DNA from: Pseudomonadota bacterium
Lineage (GTDB): Bacteria > Pseudomonadota > Gammaproteobacteria > Steroidobacterales > Steroidobacteraceae
DNA: 6,815 nucleotides
Direction: 5' to 3'
NCBI GenBank assembly: GCA_021805275.1
Contig: JAJZFQ010000202.1
Location: 1-6,815, forward strand
Position numbers and translations under genes: made by a program. This document shows positions 1-5,392 of the stretch, piece by piece (within the stretch, counting starts at the first letter, position 1; every line of letters begins with the position of its first letter). The notes under the pieces were generated by a model. The model saw only the letters and a program-made list of their open reading frames with translations. It was not told the origin of the DNA and did not search any database.

Positions 1-46
1 CTATGTGCGCACCACGGGTAACCCCATGGATCATTCGGATGAACAT
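1..46 (-). CDS. 5' end of a divergent gene of unknown function (partial)
   Basis: Reading leftward, an ATG at 46-44 is preceded by AGGAG with a 5-base spacer, and the frame stays open for 15 codons to the window edge (peptide MFIRMIHGVTRGAHI). This is too short to assign a family. LysR-type regulators are very often transcribed away from the gene they control, so a leftward gene at this place fits the context, and the 463-base spacer would hold both promoters. A second in-frame ATG at 34 lacks a ribosome site. The alternative is that the left edge holds the 3' end of a rightward gene (open from 2 to a stop at 134-136). I prefer the leftward reading because of the ribosome site, but confidence is low. 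Confidence 0.33.
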   Translation of the reverse strand, partial: MFIRMIHGVTRGAHI

Positions 47-140
47 CACTACTCCTACAGTCCTATGGCGCCCTCTCTCGAAATCGGCAGATTCAGCCGC
101 CCTCGGGATGACCTCCGCGGCCCGCGCGCCGATTGACGTC

Positions 141-153
141 GACCGCGGCGGTC
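141..153. promoter_or_regulatory. Inverted repeat in divergent spacer, possible operator
   Basis: GACCGC-G-GCGGTC is a perfect 6+6 base dyad around a single central base. It lies about 95 bases upstream of the leftward start and about 250 bases upstream of the first rightward ORF. A protein-binding site is possible, but GC-rich DNA produces such dyads by chance and the sequence does not resemble a standard LysR box. GCGGTC and GACCGC also occur at 1425-1430 and 1458-1463 after the LysR gene. Confidence 0.18.
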
Positions 154-335
154 TCGACTCATACAGTGTCGGGGTCGTCTCCGACCTGTGTTGCCCGTCG
201 CCGTGTGGGACACCGGGGGTTTCGAACGGGCGCCGTCGGGCGCACCGGGAATCGGACGCCACCGCTTCATGGCCCACACAGCGCTCACACGCCGCCCAAG
301 GCGCGTGCGCGCCATTCGGCGCCCGCCGTGTCAGA

Positions 336-364
336 TGGAAATTATCGTAGTCCCGCCCTAGACT
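336..364 (+). promoter_or_regulatory. Weak sigma70-like promoter candidate for the LysR unit
   Basis: TGGAAA (336-341, 4 of 6 matches to TTGACA) and TAGACT (359-364, 4 of 6 matches to TATAAT) are separated by 17 bases. Transcription would start near 371, upstream of the AGGAGG at 396-401. The match is modest and rests on spacing only. Confidence 0.22.
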
Positions 365-405
365 GTGACGGAACCTACGCGCGATTGGATCGGCCAGGAG
401 GCAAC

Positions 406-537
406 ATGTTACGAGGGAGGCCCACCGGCGGGACGACGAGAGAATATGCGAGCGCGCGTACGGCCACTAGCGCCCGGAACGTGAATGCCCTTATGTCGAG
501 ATTTCATGAATGCGACGCAGCGACCTCGGAGATCTGA
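406..537 (+). CDS. Possible 43-residue upstream ORF overlapping the LysR start
   Basis: A perfect AGGAGG (396-401) sits 4 bases before an ATG at 406, the best ribosome site in the first 500 bases. The frame runs 43 codons to TGA at 535-537 and overlaps the beginning of the LysR gene by 28 bases in another frame. The peptide (starting MLRGRPTGGTTREYASARTA) has no recognisable motif, and its third-position GC is lower than that of the neighbouring genes, so it is unlikely to be a conserved protein. It may act as a leader whose translation feeds the LysR start, which has no good ribosome site of its own. It could also be fortuitous. Confidence 0.3.
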   Translation: MLRGRPTGGTTREYASARTATSARNVNALMSRFHECDAATSEI

Positions 538-1409
538 TCGCGTTTCTGGCCGTGGCCGATGAGCGCAGCTTCACGAAGGCGGCGGCCAAACTTGCGACGT
601 CACAATCGGCTCTGAGCCACATCATTCGACGGCTCGAGGCGCGCCTCGGCGTGCGTCTATTGACGCGTACGACACGCAGCGTCGCGCCGACCGAAGCGGG
701 CGAGCGGCTCCTGGCGGAGCTGCGACCCTCGTTCGAGGACATCAAGGCGAAGCTCGCCGCGCTGAGCGAACTGCGCGGGAAACCTGCCGGCACCATCCGC
801 ATCACGGCAACGGAAGATGCGGCCCGTACCCTGCTCTGGCCGGCCTTCGAGCGCTTGCTCGTGCAGTATCCGGATATCCACGTCGAGGTGCTCGTTGAGC
901 AACGCCTGATCGATATCGTGGCCGAGCGGCTCGATGCCGGCGTGCGCATCGGCGAGCAGGTCGCCCGCGACATGATCGCGGTGCGCATCGGCCCGGATAT
1001 GCGCCTGGCGGTGTTCGGCTCACCGACCTATTTCGCGAAGCGGCCGCCGCCGAAGAGCCCACGCGAGCTCGGTGATCACGAGTGCATCCGCATTCGCCGC
1101 GCGAGCCGTGGGGATTTCTATGCCTGGGAATTCGAGCGCAACGGCCGCCCGCTCAAGGCGCGCACCGAGGGCAGGCTGGTGTTCAACTCCGTGCCCCTGG
1201 TCATCGAGGCGGCCGCGGCGGGCTTCGGGCTGTCGATGCTGCCGGAACACCTGGTCGAGAGCGAACTGCGCAGCGGCCGGCTGGTTCGGGTGCTCGAGGA
1301 GTGGTGCCCGCCGTTTCCCGGGTATCACCTGTACTACCCTAGCCGGCGCCAACAGTCCCAGGCCTTCTCACTCGTGGTCGATGCGCTGCGCTGGAAAGGC
1401 TCACCCTGA
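510..1409 (+). CDS. LysR-family transcriptional regulator (CrgA-like effector domain)
   Basis: This 299-residue cytoplasmic DNA-binding regulator has the normal LysR length and layout. The winged helix-turn-helix spans about residues 5-65, with the recognition segment around SFTKAAAKLATSQSALSHII (20-39) followed by RLEARLGVRLLTRTTRSVAPTEAGERL. A linker helix follows (about 66-90), then the periplasmic-binding-protein-like effector domain from about 93 to 295. The C-terminal signature VLEEWCPPFPGYHLYYPSRR is typical of the large CrgA-like subgroup. The start at 510 gives the canonical N-terminus, and an in-frame TGA lies immediately before it (507-509), so no longer form is possible. No good ribosome site precedes it; an upstream ORF with AGGAGG overlaps it. 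Such regulators usually bind the shared divergent promoter and respond to a small ligand, so the leftward gene at the edge is the likely target. The ligand cannot be predicted. Confidence 0.95.
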   Translation: MRRSDLGDLIAFLAVADERSFTKAAAKLATSQSALSHIIRRLEARLGVRLLTRTTRSVAPTEAGERLLAELRPSFEDIKAKLAALSELRGKPAGTIRITATEDAARTLLWPAFERLLVQYPDIHVEVLVEQRLIDIVAERLDAGVRIGEQVARDMIAVRIGPDMRLAVFGSPTYFAKRPPPKSPRELGDHECIRIRRASRGDFYAWEFERNGRPLKARTEGRLVFNSVPLVIEAAAAGFGLSMLPEHLVESELRSGRLVRVLEEWCPPFPGYHLYYPSRRQQSQAFSLVVDALRWKGSP

Positions 1410-1413
1410 GGAA

Positions 1414-1457
1414 CCGAGAGCCTCGCGGTCGGCAATGACGCGACGGGCGACTCTCGG
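1414..1457 (+). terminator. Long imperfect hairpin after the LysR gene
   Basis: Four bases after the LysR stop, CCGAGAG (1414-1420) can pair with CTCTCGG (1451-1457). Inside it, TCGC plus GTC (1423-1430, one bulged G) can pair with GACGCGA (1437-1443) around a 6-base loop. No T-run follows, so it is not a textbook intrinsic terminator, but its position right after the stop suggests a role in termination or in protecting the 3' end. GCGGTC (1425-1430) and GACCGC (1458-1463) could form a competing stem. Confidence 0.35.
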
Positions 1458-1478
1458 GACCGCAGGAATTGCGCGCAT

Positions 1479-1502
1479 GTGATTGAAATCAAAACTTATT
1501 AT
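1479..1502 (+). promoter_or_regulatory. AT-rich promoter-like patch upstream of the DUF4097 gene
   Basis: In otherwise GC-rich DNA this stretch is markedly AT-rich. It contains TTGAAATCAA (1483-1492, a perfect TTGA-AA-TCAA dyad) and TATTAT (1497-1502, 5 of 6 matches to the -10 consensus). No -35 hexamer at a suitable distance is visible, so activation by a regulator binding the dyad or an UP-like element is possible. It lies about 160 bases upstream of the leader ORF and 270 bases before the DUF4097 start. The remaining spacer (1503-1660) shows nothing I can name. Confidence 0.3.
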
Positions 1503-1660
1503 CGTCTCCCGAATGAAGCGTCAGAGAGCGTGCTCGACCCCCCCAGACGCAGCCGGTCGTGGCAGGCTGCAACCTTGGGCACCGATCCGTGTTCTCTCGG
1601 GGACGCCGGGCGGCCCGAGGCCCGTGCACCGTCCATTGGCTCAAGAAGAGGAGATAGGGG

Positions 1661-1759
1661 ATGATCAGAATGCCGCTCGGCGCAGGCTCGAACCCACGCC
1701 GCGGCGGTGCGCATCTGCCGCCGGTGTGCCCTTCTCTCTCATCGCGACAGCCCCTCTGA
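1661..1759 (+). CDS. Possible 32-residue leader ORF before the DUF4097 gene
   Basis: GAGGAG (1648-1653) sits 7 bases before an ATG at 1661, an excellent ribosome site. The frame runs 32 codons to TGA at 1757-1759. That stop overlaps the GAGGAG (1758-1763) serving the DUF4097 gene, whose ATG is 10 bases further on. This is the geometry expected for translational coupling. The peptide (MIRMPLGAGSNPRRGGAHLP and 12 more residues) has no recognisable domain, signal or membrane segment. It may be a regulatory leader or a fortuitous ORF. Confidence 0.35.
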   Translation: MIRMPLGAGSNPRRGGAHLPPVCPSLSSRQPL

Positions 1760-1769
1760 GGAGTTGACC

Positions 1770-2696
1770 ATGCCCTCCAAGTTCGCCGGACCGATCGCGA
1801 TGCTCACCGCCTTGCTGCTCGCCGCGCCGGCCTTCGCAGCGCAATCGCTCTACCAGACGCGCCTGAACGCACCCGCAGGTGGCACTCTGACACTGTCCAC
1901 GGACGTTGGGTCGGTCTCCGTCGTCGGCGGCACGACCTCACACGTGACGTTCAAAATGCACGCCGAGGGCCTGGGGCCGAACCGGAACGCTTTTCACATC
2001 GTGTCGCGCACGACGCCCGAGGGCGTGCGCATCTCGGTCACGCGCCGCTCGCTCTTCTTTCACGGCTGGTTCAATTGGCTGCACTGGTTCGGACTGTCGC
2101 AGGACCATGTCCGACTCAGCGTCGCCGTGCCGAGCGCCTATCGGCTCGAACTGCGCACCGCCGGCGGCTCGATCAGCGTCCGCAACATCGGTGCGGCGGT
2201 CCGGGCCACCAGTTTCGGTGGCGATGCGGACGTCCAGGACGTCACGGGTGCGCTGGACGTGCAAACGGCCGGCGGTGACATAGACGCGCGCAACGTCCAG
2301 GGCACGATTCATCTGAATTCTTCCGGCGGAGACCTGACCATCAGCCAATCGAGCGGCCCTCTCACGCTGCGCACGGCGGGCGGCGACATCGCCATCCGTA
2401 ACGCCAATGGACGGGTGCGAGCCTCGAGTGCTGGTGGGGATATCCACGCCGAGTTGGCCGCAGCGCACCGCATCAATCTGAACACCGCGGGCGGGGACAT
2501 CACCCTGCAGCTGCCGCAGAATGCGCATGCGGCGTTGACGGCCGAGGCGGCCGGCGGCAGCGTGGACTGCGACTTCCCGCTGAGCGCGACCCAGAAGTCC
2601 GCGGGCGATGAGCTCCAGGGCACCATCGGCGGTGGCGGCCCGCACATCTCCCTGCGCTCTGCCGGCGGGGACATCCACATCGCAGCGCAGCACTAG
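1770..2696 (+). CDS. Secreted DUF4097-family beta-strand-repeat protein
   Basis: The 308-residue product starts at ATG 1770 because GAGGAG lies 6 bases upstream and the start directly gives a signal peptide; a longer frame from 1707 would put 21 charged residues in front of it. Residues 1-23 are a Sec signal (hydrophobic core AMLTALLLAAPAFA, likely cut after AFA at 23), so the mature protein is exported to the periplasm or beyond. After a first beta segment and a Trp-rich patch (96-107, with W100, W103 and W106), the protein consists of repeats with a central [TS]-[AS]-G-G-D-I motif. The glycine pairs start at 132, 150, 168, 186, 204 and 222 (exactly 18 apart), then at 241, 262 and 299. This fits DUF4097, a beta-repeat family of unknown biochemical role sometimes labelled adhesin-like. 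No catalytic motif is visible. A function at the envelope is inference. Confidence 0.88.
   Translation: MPSKFAGPIAMLTALLLAAPAFAAQSLYQTRLNAPAGGTLTLSTDVGSVSVVGGTTSHVTFKMHAEGLGPNRNAFHIVSRTTPEGVRISVTRRSLFFHGWFNWLHWFGLSQDHVRLSVAVPSAYRLELRTAGGSISVRNIGAAVRATSFGGDADVQDVTGALDVQTAGGDIDARNVQGTIHLNSSGGDLTISQSSGPLTLRTAGGDIAIRNANGRVRASSAGGDIHAELAAAHRINLNTAGGDITLQLPQNAHAALTAEAAGGSVDCDFPLSATQKSAGDELQGTIGGGGPHISLRSAGGDIHIAAQH
2145..2678 (+). repeat. Coding tandem repeat, 54-base (18-residue) period
   Basis: This is the repeat part of the DUF4097 gene. About nine units share the core (T/S)(A/S)GG(D/S)(I/L/V), and the first six glycine pairs are spaced exactly 18 residues apart. Conservation is at the protein level: at the DNA level only short GGCGG-GACAT-like cores recur, so the repeat is old and diverged. 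Each unit probably forms one rung of a stacked beta structure with the glycines at the turns. Confidence 0.85.
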
Positions 2697-2702
2697 CCCC
2701 TA

Positions 2703-2741
2703 GCGTCCACCCCGAGGCCGCGGCGGCCCCGGGGTGGACGC
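2703..2741 (+). terminator. Very strong hairpin after the DUF4097 gene
   Basis: Six bases after the stop, GCGTCCACCCCG (2703-2714) pairs perfectly over 12 bases with CGGGGTGGACGC (2730-2741). The loop itself can pair GGCCG (2716-2720) with CGGCC (2724-2728). No T-run follows; the next bases are GGGCGTGTACACTCTCC. It most likely ends or stabilises the DUF4097 transcript. It ends 43 bases before the esterase start, so the esterase promoter would have to overlap it or lie just after it; TACACT at 2749-2754 is a weak -10 candidate without a -35. Confidence 0.65.
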
Positions 2742-2784
2742 GGGCGTGTACACTCTCCCTCCTCTGAGCGCAGGGGGACGAACG

Positions 2785-4413
2785 ATGTCATCGAAGCATC
2801 CTCGCGTGACGGGCTCGGGCCGGGGCGCCGCGCTGATCAGCGGGGTGGGCTTACTGCTCGCCTCGCTCGCCGCCTGCAGCCACCCTGCCGTGCCGCCGCA
2901 CGCGCATCTGTTCTTTCGCGTCAGGGCCGGCTCCGCACTGCGCGCGCCGCTTTCGGGCCGCCTGCTGTTGTTCGTGGCCCGAGGAACCGGTGCCCGGCAG
3001 GTCTCGATCAACGAATTCAAACCCGACGCCACCTGGGTTGCCGCCCGCAACGTCCATGACCTCGCGCCCGGCGCTGCGCTCGACATCGATGCCGACCGGA
3101 CCGCGTATCCGAAGCCGTTGTCCGACCTCCCCGCCGGGGATTACCAGGTCCAGGCCGTCCTCGACGTCAACCACACGTACAACTACAGCGGCGTGACGCC
3201 CGGCGATCTGATCAGTCCGGTGCTGACGCTGCACCAATGGACACCGGGCCGCGGGCGCGAGCCCCAACTGACGCTCGACAAGGTGATCCCCCCGCGCCCG
3301 GCGCGCGAGCTCACGGCGCCCGAGCAACTGGCGGCGACCCACCTGCAGCTCGCCGAGCAGCGCAGCGCACTGCTCAGCGCGTTCTGGGGTCGCCCGACCT
3401 TCATCCGCGCCTGGGTCGTGCTGCCGCCCGGCTACCGCAAGCACCCCTCGCGTCGCTACCCCACCGTCTATTGGACGCACGGTTTCGGTGGCACGATGTC
3501 CTACTGCCGCTTCATGGGCATCACGCTCTACGGGCGCATGGCCGCCGGCAAGATGCCGCCGATGATCTGGGTGATGCTCGATGAGCACCTGCCGACCGGC
3601 ACGCACGAGTTCGCCAATTCAGTCAACGACGGTCCCTGGGGCTCGGCGCTCACGCAGGAATACATTCCCTGGATCGAGGCGCATTTGCGCACGCTCGATC
3701 ACGCGCGCGACCGCTTCTTGCAGGGGCACTCCTCAGGCGGCTGGGCGAGTCTGCAGCTGCAGGTCGATTATCCGCGCCTCTTCGGCGGTACGTGGTCCAC
3801 CTCCCCCGACCCGAGCGACTTTCACGACTTCACCGGCATCGACCTGTATGCCCCGGATGCCAACGTCTACCGGCGGCCGGACGGGAAGCCCTACCCGCTG
3901 GTGCGCATGCACGGCAAGGTGATCGAGACGTTCGAACAGTTCGCCAAACTCGAGAACGTCATCGGGTCATACGGCGGACAGATGGCCTCCTTCGACTGGG
4001 TGTTCTCCCCGCGCGGGCCCGACGGACGGCCCGAGCCGATGTTCGACCGGACCACCGGCCAGGTGAACCCCACGGTCATTGCTTACTGGCGCACACACTT
4101 CGATCTGGCCCATATCGTCAAGCACACCTGGGCGCAGCGCGGGGCATACCTGCGGGGCAAAATCCACGTCTACGTGGGCACGGCCGATACGTTTTATCTC
4201 AACGGTGCGGCGCGCAGGTTCGATGCGGTGTTGAGCGCCCTTGGAGCGGATGCACAGTTCACCTTCCGCAAAGGTCGCACGCATTTCAACCTGTATTCGC
4301 GCCACGGCGATCCTCTGGCGCTGTTCGATACGATCGCCGCGCAGATGTACCTGACCGCATACCCGCATGCCGCGGCCCGGTGGAAGGCCTTGGCGGCCGT
4401 GCCCTTCAGATAG
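2785..4413 (+). CDS. Lipoprotein esterase, Esterase D / enterochelin-esterase-like alpha/beta hydrolase
   Basis: The 542-residue product is a predicted serine hydrolase tethered to a membrane. The ATG at 2785 is chosen because GGGGGA lies 6 bases upstream and it places a lipoprotein signal at the N-terminus: GVGLLLASLAAC with lipobox LAAC, Cys31 being the lipidated residue. Residues of about 40-170 form a beta-rich N-terminal domain without a family I can name. From about 205 on follows the alpha/beta-hydrolase fold: strand AWVVLPPGY, oxyanion-region WTHGFGG (230-236), nucleophile elbow GHSSG with Ser316, probable acid Asp468 in VGTADTFYL, and probable base His500 in KGRTHFNLY. This order and spacing match the Esterase (PF00756-type) family, which includes Fes-like and feruloyl esterases. 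The substrate cannot be read from sequence; nothing nearby indicates siderophore use. The strong hairpin upstream suggests it is transcribed separately from the DUF4097 gene. Confidence 0.85.
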   Translation: MSSKHPRVTGSGRGAALISGVGLLLASLAACSHPAVPPHAHLFFRVRAGSALRAPLSGRLLLFVARGTGARQVSINEFKPDATWVAARNVHDLAPGAALDIDADRTAYPKPLSDLPAGDYQVQAVLDVNHTYNYSGVTPGDLISPVLTLHQWTPGRGREPQLTLDKVIPPRPARELTAPEQLAATHLQLAEQRSALLSAFWGRPTFIRAWVVLPPGYRKHPSRRYPTVYWTHGFGGTMSYCRFMGITLYGRMAAGKMPPMIWVMLDEHLPTGTHEFANSVNDGPWGSALTQEYIPWIEAHLRTLDHARDRFLQGHSSGGWASLQLQVDYPRLFGGTWSTSPDPSDFHDFTGIDLYAPDANVYRRPDGKPYPLVRMHGKVIETFEQFAKLENVIGSYGGQMASFDWVFSPRGPDGRPEPMFDRTTGQVNPTVIAYWRTHFDLAHIVKHTWAQRGAYLRGKIHVYVGTADTFYLNGAARRFDAVLSALGADAQFTFRKGRTHFNLYSRHGDPLALFDTIAAQMYLTAYPHAAARWKALAAVPFR

Positions 4414-4441
4414 CGGCGAATCCTCGTGCGCGCACCGCGAG

Positions 4442-4474
4442 CTGCGCCCTGCGTCACCGGGCGACGCGGCGCAG
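4442..4474. terminator. Hairpin between convergent genes, probable bidirectional terminator
   Basis: CTGCGCC (4442-4448) pairs with GGCGCAG (4468-4474), and inside it GCGTC (4451-4455) pairs with GACGC (4463-4467) around a 7-base loop. This makes a 12-pair stem with a 2-base bulge. It lies in the 71-base gap between the stops of the rightward esterase and the leftward Sel1 gene, where a shared terminator is expected. There is no clear T-run on either side. Confidence 0.55.
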
Positions 4475-4484
4475 AACCCCAGAG

Positions 4485-5081
4485 TCAGCGGGCGCGCTCA
4501 CCGACGTTGGTGATCCAACCGCTATATGGAACACTCGGCAGCGGCTGCCACCGTGCAACCCGGTGCTCGATCCGAGCGCGCGCAGACGCGCTCAGCCGGT
4601 GGGCCACCTGCCGCCGCAGCCGCCCTGCAAACGCATGCACCTGGGCGCTGTTTTGGATGCGCACATCGCTCAGCACGGGCTTAGCCGCGATCGAGTACCA
4701 GTAATAGGCTCGGGACCAACTCTGCGGAACCTGCCGGCCCGAGCGATACAGATTGCCCAACTGCAGCTGCGCCGCCGGTGCGCCGCGCTCGGCCGCTCGG
4801 TGGATCCACCGGATCGCGCGCGCGGTGTTGGCCGGAACATCCAACCCATACAGATACATCAGGCCGATTCGATCCTGCGCCATGGCGAAATTTTCCCCGG
4901 CGGCCTGTCGAATCAATCGAATGCCGGCCGGAACACCCGACCCCGCGGGCCGTTCCCGCAAAAGACGCAGCCCGCGCACGTATTGCGCCAACGGGGACGG
5001 ATGGGGTCGAACCGCTGCACACCCGCAAAGCGCCAGGAACCCGAACAGGCTCGCCCCAACGGTCGTTCGAAAGATCGCCAT
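4485..5081 (-). CDS. Sel1-like repeat lipoprotein
   Basis: The 198-residue product begins at ATG 5081, preceded by AAAGGAGG (5099-5092) with a 10-base spacer; extending upstream would translate the ribosome site itself. The N-terminus is a lipoprotein signal (TTVGASLFGFLALCGC) with lipobox LCGC and Cys21. Residues of about 50-134 carry Sel1-type helical repeats: IRLIRQAAGENFAMAQDRIG, then MYLYGLDVPANTARAIRWIH-RAAERGAPAAQLQLGNLY and a final WSRAYYWYSIAA, the usual A-x-x-x-L-G-x-x-Y-x-x-G pattern in two or more units. Sel1 repeats are TPR-like solenoids that bind protein partners; exported bacterial members often work at the envelope. The partner is unknown. The C-terminal part (about 135-198) is arginine-rich and shows no known domain. 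The gene follows the micropeptide on the same strand after 162 bases containing a hairpin, so it may have its own promoter. Confidence 0.82.
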   Translation of the reverse strand: MAIFRTTVGASLFGFLALCGCAAVRPHPSPLAQYVRGLRLLRERPAGSGVPAGIRLIRQAAGENFAMAQDRIGLMYLYGLDVPANTARAIRWIHRAAERGAPAAQLQLGNLYRSGRQVPQSWSRAYYWYSIAAKPVLSDVRIQNSAQVHAFAGRLRRQVAHRLSASARARIEHRVARWQPLPSVPYSGWITNVGERAR

Positions 5082-5181
5082 CGCGCACGTACCTCCTTTG
5101 CGTTGGTGCCACGGAGCGCGAGCGCGCACATGACCCCCCTGAACCCCGCGGTTTTCCCGGCCGGCCTCGATGTTGAATCTC

Positions 5182-5215
5182 CGGGCGTTTACCGATCAAG
5201 AGGCTCCAACGCCCG
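5182..5215 (-). terminator. Inverted repeat between the micropeptide and the Sel1 gene
   Basis: CGGGCGTT (5182-5189) and AACGCCCG (5208-5215) are a perfect 8-base inverted repeat around an 18-base loop. On the leftward transcript it lies about 30 bases after the micropeptide stop and about 100 bases before the Sel1 start. It could be a weak terminator of the upstream unit or an RNA element controlling Sel1 expression. No T-run follows. I see no other gene in 5082-5243. Confidence 0.35.
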
Positions 5216-5243
5216 CCCGGCGCTGCGTGCCCCCCGCGCGGCC

Positions 5244-5336
5244 TCACGTTCCGCTGTGCGCCGCCACCACCGTGATCGCGAGCAGGATCACCGCAATGAT
5301 CACCACGACCAGGACATGTCGGAGGCGGACTTTCAT
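5244..5336 (-). CDS. 30-residue single-pass membrane peptide
   Basis: An ATG at 5336 opens a 30-codon frame ending in TGA at 5246-5244. The product starts MKVRLRH, a basic cap, continues with about 19 almost uninterrupted hydrophobic residues (VLVVVIIAVILLAITVVAA, residues 8-26), and ends HSGT. This is the classic form of a small inner-membrane protein with the N-terminus in the cytoplasm. Its codons are clearly coding-like: 25 of 30 end in G or C. The ribosome site is weak (TGAG close to the ATG), so coupling to the Acg gene that ends 56 bases upstream on the same strand is possible. It is shorter than usual annotation cut-offs. It resembles no family I know; its function is unknown, with regulation of or docking to a membrane partner being typical roles for such peptides. 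Confidence 0.6.
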   Translation of the reverse strand: MKVRLRHVLVVVIIAVILLAITVVAAHSGT

Positions 5337-5392
5337 GGCTCAGCGCGCGCAGACCGAAGGTGGCCTCGACAAAAAGTTCGGGCATCTGACGC

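Larger units (their letters stand above)
47..405. other. Divergent intergenic region without a convincing gene
   Basis: No frame in this stretch gives a believable protein: the open frames on both strands yield arginine/serine/proline-rich peptides without recognisable motifs and with poor ribosome sites. It presumably holds the regulatory DNA between the leftward gene at the edge and the LysR gene. I could not identify a clear LysR operator (T-N11-A dyad). The only symmetric element that stands out is the inverted repeat at 141-153, listed separately. Confidence 0.5.

Noticed and set aside
2..136. Possible tail of a rightward gene (contains NPMDHSDEHHYSYSP)
   Set aside because: The peptide looks fairly natural but third-position GC is only moderate and no family is recognisable. 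The leftward start at 46 with a good ribosome site fits the LysR context better. Only sequence further left can settle this.
214..233. T-loop-like GGTTTCGAAC suggesting a tRNA
   Set aside because: No acceptor stem, D-arm or anticodon arm can be assembled around it.
227..243. Direct repeat CGGGCGC at 10-base spacing
   Set aside because: Seven GC-only bases in GC-rich DNA are expected by chance; no further copies follow in register.
1479..1664. A GTG-started frame beginning VIEIKTYYRLPNEASESVLD
   Set aside because: The first 20 residues look protein-like, but the rest degenerates into Arg/Ser/Pro-rich sequence, there is no ribosome site, and the AT-rich start coincides with the promoter-like patch. 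A decayed gene remnant cannot be excluded.
1707..1769. Extended N-terminus for the DUF4097 protein
   Set aside because: It would place 21 polar and charged residues before the signal peptide; the GAGGAG at 1758-1763 supports ATG 1770.
1938..2693. A 251-codon leftward frame opposite the DUF4097 gene
   Set aside because: It mirrors the repeats of the real gene, has no ribosome site and no recognisable domain.
2734..2784. Extended N-terminus for the esterase
   Set aside because: The extension would begin inside the strong hairpin and would bury the lipoprotein signal; ATG 2785 has its own ribosome site.
2851..3606. A 251-codon leftward frame opposite the esterase
   Set aside because: Antisense shadow with biased Arg/Gly/Val content; the sense frame has the lipobox and begins the hydrolase fold.
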